Part shown: one piece after another, positions 5,742-9,590 of the stretch
Position numbering within the stretch: the stretch's first letter is position 1
Layout of the letters: each line of letters starts with the position of its first letter
Source: Lentisphaerota bacterium
GTDB lineage: Bacteria; Verrucomicrobiota; Lentisphaeria; Oligosphaerales; PUNB01
Assembly (NCBI GenBank): GCA_003552565.1
Contig: PUNB01000046.1
Coordinates: 1-9,590, forward strand
Direction: 5' to 3'
Length of the DNA stretch: 9,590 nt
The notes under the pieces: generated by a model
What the model was told of the DNA's origin: nothing
Seen by the model: only the letters and a program-made list of their open reading frames with translations
Databases searched by the model: none
Made by a program: the position numbers and the translations under genes

Positions 5742-7100
5742 TTAATTGTTCCTCTGGCTGTTCCATTCCCGCAGGGCGTTTGTATTTTGGAAAAATATAA
5801 ACGCATCGTACCTTTCCGGTAAAACTGTTGGAACAAAATTTCCCAAATGTTCTTGTTCCGGTTGATAAACCACACCGATCGCCCGATGGCCCAAGGTTTC
5901 AAAAAGGGGTCCTTCAGCCTGCTCAAGCTGGTGCAGGTTAAGTAAAGTTATGTGGTTGTTGAAGCCGGAGAAAATTTTCTCAACGCTGCCGGATTGTGGT
6001 TCAGGTATCCGCATGATTTCTCCGGGAGCGCCCCAGGAGCGTCCTGCCTTAACCGTGCCGCGGGCGGTTCCGAAGCCCAGTATTCGCACCTTTCCCGCTC
6101 CCAGCCGTTCCCGAGCCAGTTGTCCAATATTGATTCGTCCTGCCTCGGCCATGGCGGTGGCGCGGGCGTCGCCAACATGCGTGTTGTGGGCCCAGATAAT
6201 TCCTTTGCTGTTTTCTCCATAATGTTTTCTTAAAGTGTTGACGGTTTCCCGCATGTATTCCACCCGGACATTCCAGTTGTCCAAGGTTTCATCCACATGG
6301 GAGCGCCATCTTCTTTCGCCATGCACAAGTAAGGAAAGATTGCGTTCAATCTCCAGTTTCTCCTTTGCGTTCAAATCCAAGAGCGGGAACAGTTCATGCG
6401 TCACAGAACGATGCAGTTCCTGTATTTCCTCTTTGCAGCTTTCATCCTGGAAAACCTTTCTATAAACATAACCACGGACATCCTCCAGATAAGGTTCCAG
6501 GCAGTTCAGTTTTTCCAAAAGATATTCTGTGAGTTCATGCTCCGTGTCATTCAGAAAACTTTGTATCTGATTGAAAGCCTTCCTTTCCGCCTGCATGTCC
6601 ATTCCGTAAAAACCCACAGGTGAATCATTATCCTGATTATGCGAGTGCAGCCATTGGGTCAGATCCACTATGACCTGGTTGCGCCACATCCAGGGAGGCC
6701 AGCGGTCAAACGTTTTAAACAGTTCATCCAGCGGAATATCCGCTAATTCGCCTTTTACAAATTTATTCAATGAGAAATGGCTGGGCCAGTCACTTTCCAC
6801 CGCGATAAAATCAAAATCATGATCCTCGATCAGTCTTCGGGAGATATAAGCCCGCCATTCATAAAATTCCCTGGTGCCGTGACTGGCTTCCCCTAAAAGC
6901 ACCAGTTCGCCCTGGGCAAGATAATCAATAAGCTCGTCAATGTCTTGGTAATCTTCTAAGGGCTGGGCGACAGCTGAAGCTTGGCGCAATATCTGTTCAT
7001 TGGACCATGCGGGGGTGCCGGCAAGGAATCCAGATATAGAAAAAAACAGGACTGTCAATAAGCCAGTCGATTTAAGTCTCTGATTAATTTTATTACGCAT
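5742..7100 (-). CDS. Erythromycin esterase family protein, exported
   Basis: 452-aa hydrolase of the EreA/EreB fold. Active-site residues match EreB with a constant offset of 28 in the N-terminal part: E71 and H74 in GEASHGT, R83 in FYEWR, and E102 in AVESDWP. H305 and H308 appear in WAHNTHVGD. The C-terminal PERYDAFIFFQNTNALR is also typical. The N-terminus (K4 to K10 basic, hydrophobic 13-28, then AWS-N near 31-34) reads as a Sec signal peptide, so the mature protein should be periplasmic; it has no lipobox cysteine. The ATG at 7100 has GGGAAGG 9 nt upstream. Members hydrolyse macrolide lactones, but many chromosomal homologues have no proven macrolide activity, so the substrate here is unknown. 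The gene is visibly more AT-rich than its neighbours, which could reflect transfer. It is probably the first gene of a run with cmk and the thioesterase. Confidence 0.87.
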   Translation of the reverse strand: MRNKINQRLKSTGLLTVLFFSISGFLAGTPAWSNEQILRQASAVAQPLEDYQDIDELIDYLAQGELVLLGEASHGTREFYEWRAYISRRLIEDHDFDFIAVESDWPSHFSLNKFVKGELADIPLDELFKTFDRWPPWMWRNQVIVDLTQWLHSHNQDNDSPVGFYGMDMQAERKAFNQIQSFLNDTEHELTEYLLEKLNCLEPYLEDVRGYVYRKVFQDESCKEEIQELHRSVTHELFPLLDLNAKEKLEIERNLSLLVHGERRWRSHVDETLDNWNVRVEYMRETVNTLRKHYGENSKGIIWAHNTHVGDARATAMAEAGRINIGQLARERLGAGKVRILGFGTARGTVKAGRSWGAPGEIMRIPEPQSGSVEKIFSGFNNHITLLNLHQLEQAEGPLFETLGHRAIGVVYQPEQEHLGNFVPTVLPERYDAFIFFQNTNALREWNSQRNN

Positions 7101-7200
7101 AATTCTAAACCTTCCCGTTAGTTCTCAGATGATAATCGGCAATTTTTTTTGGTGCAGTTCGATGTAGAAAAGACCCCGTCCGGAAAGGTCTCACGCCCAT

Positions 7201-7307
7201 GTTGGGAGCGCCGGCTGGTCTGATCCGGCTTTTATGCCGTCATTTACTAGCCTCAGCGTTAATGACTTGCGGCATAAAAGCCGGAGACGGCCTGCCGCCG
7301 CCCCAAC
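7201..7307. repeat. 107-nt imperfect palindrome (MITE- or REP-doublet-like)
   Basis: The core is a perfect 15-bp inverted repeat, CCGGCTTTTATGCCG (7225-7239) with CGGCATAAAAGCCGG (7270-7284). Inside it TCATT (7240-7244) pairs with AATGA (7261-7265), leaving a 4-nt bulge. Outside it the arms keep pairing imperfectly: GGCTGGTCT against AGACGGCC, and GTTGGG (7201-7206) with CCCAAC (7302-7307). Long stretches of paired sequence with mismatches in the outer arms suggest an old mobile palindromic element rather than a terminator, especially as it lies between divergent genes. It shares no obvious sequence with the CCGCGGTAAC arrays at the left end. Copy number elsewhere in the genome is unknown. 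Confidence 0.7.
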
Positions 7308-7559
7308 CCGACAGGGCTCCCGCTTTTTTCGGCGATTTTGATCCAAGCTCGAAAACAATTGAAAAATCCTTGATACAGTATAGCAGTTTTTGGAATTTTC
7401 ACGCCTTATGTGAAACACCGGGTTTAATTGCCACAAAAAACACCCGACTCCGCAAAGCCTACGTCGCGGCATGCAAAAAGGCACAAAGAATAATGAAAAA
7501 TCCCCACACCCCTAGGCATGATTATCCAGGAAATTTCGTGGCAGAGTTTTAAGGACAAA

Positions 7560-7594
7560 TTTACCCAAATTAGGCAATGCGCGAAATGGGTAAA
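7560..7594. repeat. Inverted repeat TTTACCCA/TGGGTAAA
   Basis: TTTACCCA (7560-7567) and TGGGTAAA (7587-7594) form a perfect 8-bp dyad around a 19-nt spacer. It could be an operator for a dimeric regulator or an RNA hairpin. There is no T-run suited to a plus-strand terminator. Its position about 190 bp before the glycosyltransferase start leaves its role open. Confidence 0.4.
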
Positions 7595-7681
7595 AAAGAA
7601 TCATGGGAGAAAGGTCGTAAGATGGCGAAGTTCCGAATTAATGTTTGTTTATTTAGGGTGAGAGATTAAAATATGTTTTTC

Positions 7682-7699
7682 GCGCCGGCAATATGGCGC
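7682..7699. repeat. Short GCGCC/GGCGC hairpin in the glycosyltransferase leader
   Basis: GCGCC (7682-7686) and GGCGC (7695-7699) flank an 8-nt loop. If transcription starts from the weak promoter-like pair ending at 7672, this stem would sit near the 5' end of the leader RNA. No T-run follows, so it is not an intrinsic terminator. Confidence 0.3.
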
Positions 7700-7780
7700 T
7701 GCTCTTAAGTCCAAAAACACAAGCTTTTTCTAATTTCTCAGGGCACGCTCTGTAACCTGAATAATTCACGGGGCCTTCGC

Positions 7781-8566
7781 ATGTTGAAAATATCAATCAT
7801 AACCCCGGTGCTGAACGGCCGGAGTTTTATTCAGAACACAGTGGAGAGCGTGTTGTCCCAGACTGGCGATTTTGAGCTTGAATACATTGTACGCGACGGT
7901 GGTTCCGAGGACGGCACATTGGAAATTCTCGACCGCTACAGTGATTCCTGCCGAGTGGTGTCGGAGCCTGACGGTTCTCCTCAGGAAGCGATCAACCGGG
8001 GCATGGAGATGGCTACGGGTGACATTGCCGCCTGGCTCAATGGCGATGACCTTTATCTGCCCGGCGCTTTGCAGGCCGTGGCGGAAACGTTCCGCAGTCG
8101 ATCGGAACTCCGTTGGGCCTACGGCGGATGCAGGATAATCGACCCGGAGCAGCGAGTAGTTCGTCGGCCGATCACCTGGTACAAACATTTACTGGGAGGC
8201 TGGATTTACAGCCGTAATCTACTGCTGTGCGAGAATTTCATCAATCAGCCGGCGACCTTCTGGAGTCTTGATTTCTGGCATGAAACCGGCGGTTTGAAAA
8301 GTGATTATCGAGCCGCCTGGGATTATGAGTTATGGCTGCGCATGGCTTCCATTTCCCGGCCTCGGGTGATTCGGCGTACTTTGGCCTGTTTCCGGCGGCA
8401 TCCCGGTTCGATCAGTGAGCTGAATTTCGAACAGCAGTTTCAGGAGGAACTGCAAATTTCCCGAGAGTACGGCAGCGGTGTTCATTACTGGCTGCACCGG
8501 TTTAACTGCTGGAAGATTGTCGCGGCTTATAAAATGATGGAACGCCTGAATGGCGGCAAAGATTGA
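7781..8566 (+). CDS. Family 2 (GT-A) glycosyltransferase
   Basis: 261-aa cytoplasmic inverting glycosyltransferase. It opens with ISIITPVLNGRSFIQNTVESV (4-24), the usual GT2 start. D39 in RDGGSEDGT binds the nucleotide, and EPDGSPQEAINRG (62-74) follows. The metal-binding DxD-type motif is N87-G-D89-D90. The probable catalytic base is D181 in the WDYELW segment. No membrane helix is visible, so it probably acts at the inner face of the membrane on a lipid-linked acceptor. It sits directly before lpxB, which suggests a role in LPS or another envelope glycan, but neither sugar donor nor acceptor can be read from the sequence. The start is the ATG at 7781, with only a weak GGGG (7770-7773) as ribosome binding site. 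Confidence 0.9.
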   Translation: MLKISIITPVLNGRSFIQNTVESVLSQTGDFELEYIVRDGGSEDGTLEILDRYSDSCRVVSEPDGSPQEAINRGMEMATGDIAAWLNGDDLYLPGALQAVAETFRSRSELRWAYGGCRIIDPEQRVVRRPITWYKHLLGGWIYSRNLLLCENFINQPATFWSLDFWHETGGLKSDYRAAWDYELWLRMASISRPRVIRRTLACFRRHPGSISELNFEQQFQEELQISREYGSGVHYWLHRFNCWKIVAAYKMMERLNGGKD

Positions 8567-8573
8567 GGTGTTT

Positions 8574-9590
8574 TTGAAAAAACAGCTTATGAGTTCAGAA
8601 GGCAATTTGACTGTATGGATTTTCGCCGGCGAGCCGTCGGGGGATACCTATGGCGCCCGGCTGGCTCAGGAGCTCTGGAGCCAGGCGTCGGGTTTGCGGA
8701 TTGAGGGAATGGGGGGGGCGAACATGCGGCGGGCGGGGGTGGAGATTCTGGTGGATTCCTCGGATTTGGCGGTGGTTGGTCTGGCTGAAGTTTTAAAAAA
8801 TATATTTCTCTTTCGGCGGATTTTTCACTGGTTACGAAGCGAGGCTTTGCGGAAGCGTCCGGCGGCGGTGATTCTGATTGATTATCCCGGGTTTAATCTG
8901 CGCTTTGCCGCCGCCATGGCCGCGGCCGGGATACCGGTGGTTTACTACGTCAGTCCGCAGGTATGGGCATGGGGGCGGAAAAGAATCGATAAGATCGCCC
9001 GCTATGTGGATAAGATGCTGGTTCTTTTCCCTTTTGAGGTGGATGTTTTCAATCATACGGAGCTGGATGTCGAGTTTGTCGGTCATCCGCTGCTGGAGAT
9101 TCTGGAGGAGATTCGGGAGCCCGAGATTGTGCGGGACGAACGGGCGGTTCTGCTTTTGCCCGGCAGTCGGGAAAATGAAATCAAGCGTTTATTGCCGGAC
9201 ATGCTTGCCGCCTGTGGTTTATTGGCGCAGCGTCGGCCGGATTTGAAGTTTATTGTTTCACTGCACTGCGAGGAGTTGATCGGCAGTGTGGAAAGAGAGA
9301 TTGCACGAGCGCGGGAAAGTTCATTAAAACTGCCGGAATTGCTTGTGGAATCCGGGCGCACCCGCTACTGGCTGCAGAAGGCGGCCGTCGGCATGGCCGC
9401 CACCGGTACGGTGACCATGGAGGCGGCGATATTAGGTTTGCCTTTGGTGGCGGCCTACCGGGTGCATCCCTTGACCTACCGGATCGCCCGGAGACTGGTC
9501 AAGGTGGATTACCTAGCCATGCCGAACTTAATTCTTGATCGGAAAGTGTTTGAAGAACTGGTTCAGCACCGGCTGGAGCCGCGGGCATTG
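8574..9590 (+). CDS. lpxB: Lipid-A-disaccharide synthase, 3'-truncated by the window
   Basis: The first 339 residues of a GT19 enzyme (usually about 380 aa) run open to the last base. LpxB joins UDP-2,3-diacylglucosamine and lipid X into the tetra-acyl disaccharide of lipid A at the inner membrane. Family motifs in order are FAGEPSGDTYGARL (17-30), GMGG, a VVGLAEVL segment, DYPGFN, SPQVWAWG (127-134), FPFE (152-155), GHP (170-172), LPGSRENEI (195-203), and ATGTVTMEAAILGLP near 276-290 with YRVHPLTYRIARRLVK after it. Two starts are possible. TTG at 8574 has GAGG (8565-8568) 5 nt upstream and gives MKKQLMSSEG; ATG at 8589 has no good ribosome binding site. TTG is preferred. It leaves 7 nt after the glycosyltransferase stop, so the two genes are probably translated together. 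This gene supports a Gram-negative envelope. Confidence 0.93.
   Translation, partial: MKKQLMSSEGNLTVWIFAGEPSGDTYGARLAQELWSQASGLRIEGMGGANMRRAGVEILVDSSDLAVVGLAEVLKNIFLFRRIFHWLRSEALRKRPAAVILIDYPGFNLRFAAAMAAAGIPVVYYVSPQVWAWGRKRIDKIARYVDKMLVLFPFEVDVFNHTELDVEFVGHPLLEILEEIREPEIVRDERAVLLLPGSRENEIKRLLPDMLAACGLLAQRRPDLKFIVSLHCEELIGSVEREIARARESSLKLPELLVESGRTRYWLQKAAVGMAATGTVTMEAAILGLPLVAAYRVHPLTYRIARRLVKVDYLAMPNLILDRKVFEELVQHRLEPRAL

Larger units (their letters stand above)
7101..7780. other. Long intergenic region between divergent genes
   Basis: This 680-bp gap separates the minus-strand esterase-family gene from the plus-strand glycosyltransferase, so it must hold promoters for both directions. No convincing gene is seen. 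It contains a short dyad AGACC/GGTCT (7171-7175, 7187-7191), the large palindrome at 7201-7307, an alternative GGGAGC/GCTCCC pairing (7204-7209, 7316-7321), and two smaller dyads further right. A weak sigma70-like pair facing the glycosyltransferase, TTGTTT (7645-7650) and TAAAAT (7667-7672) with a 16-nt spacer, would leave a leader of about 100 nt. From about 7325 on, the base composition is clearly more AT-rich than in the flanking genes, as expected for non-coding or decayed sequence. Confidence 0.7.

Noticed and set aside
7316..7330. Intrinsic terminator (GGGAGC/GCTCCC stem followed by a T-run at 7324-7329)
   Set aside because: The flanking genes are divergent, so no plus-strand transcript needs to end here. 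The pairing arms are more than 100 nt apart and compete with the larger palindrome.
7199..7552. Plus-strand open frame of 117 codons, and a minus-strand one at 7191-7484
   Set aside because: Both read through the palindrome, and their mirrored peptides (LLCR...GIKAG on each strand) are a product of the inverted repeat. No ribosome binding site or family similarity is visible.
7577..7669. Small 30-codon ORF starting MREMGKKESWEKGRK
   Set aside because: It starts inside the TTTACCCA dyad, has no clear ribosome binding site and resembles no known family. It is basic and short enough to occur by chance.

Overview
The window looks like the chromosome of a Gram-negative bacterium. A 3'-truncated lpxB for lipid A synthesis and an exported hydrolase with a signal peptide both imply an outer membrane and a periplasm. 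Moderate-to-high GC, a long REP-associated transposase and a divergent MiaA would fit the PVC group (for example Lentisphaerota or Kiritimatiellota). That placement is an impression from protein style, not a demonstrated assignment.

Layout. (1) 1-1158 is a mobile or repeat island. A REP-associated tyrosine transposase (RAYT, minus strand) lies between arrays of short GC-rich repeats built on CCGCGGTAAC, and an identical 28-bp direct repeat brackets it. Its C-terminal half looks like a DprA/SLOG-type Rossmann domain, which makes it the most unusual gene here. (2) 1345-4583 is a plus-strand run of miaA (tRNA isopentenylation), an M18 zinc aminopeptidase and pdxT (glutaminase of PLP synthase). 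(3) 4586-7100 is a minus-strand run, read right to left: an exported erythromycin-esterase-family protein, cmk (CMP kinase) and a YbgC-type hotdog thioesterase. It converges on pdxT with only 2 bp between the stop codons. (4) 7101-7780 is a long, AT-richer gap between divergent genes. It holds a 107-nt imperfect palindrome (MITE- or REP-like) and two smaller dyads, and no convincing gene. (5) 7781-9590 is a plus-strand pair, a family 2 glycosyltransferase followed closely by lpxB, which runs off the window. The two probably act in cell-envelope glycolipid or polysaccharide synthesis.

Most of the window is housekeeping. The parts that merit attention are the RAYT-SLOG fusion with its repeat arrays, the palindromic element in the 7.1-7.8 kb gap, and the periplasm-targeted member of a family best known for cytoplasmic macrolide esterases.
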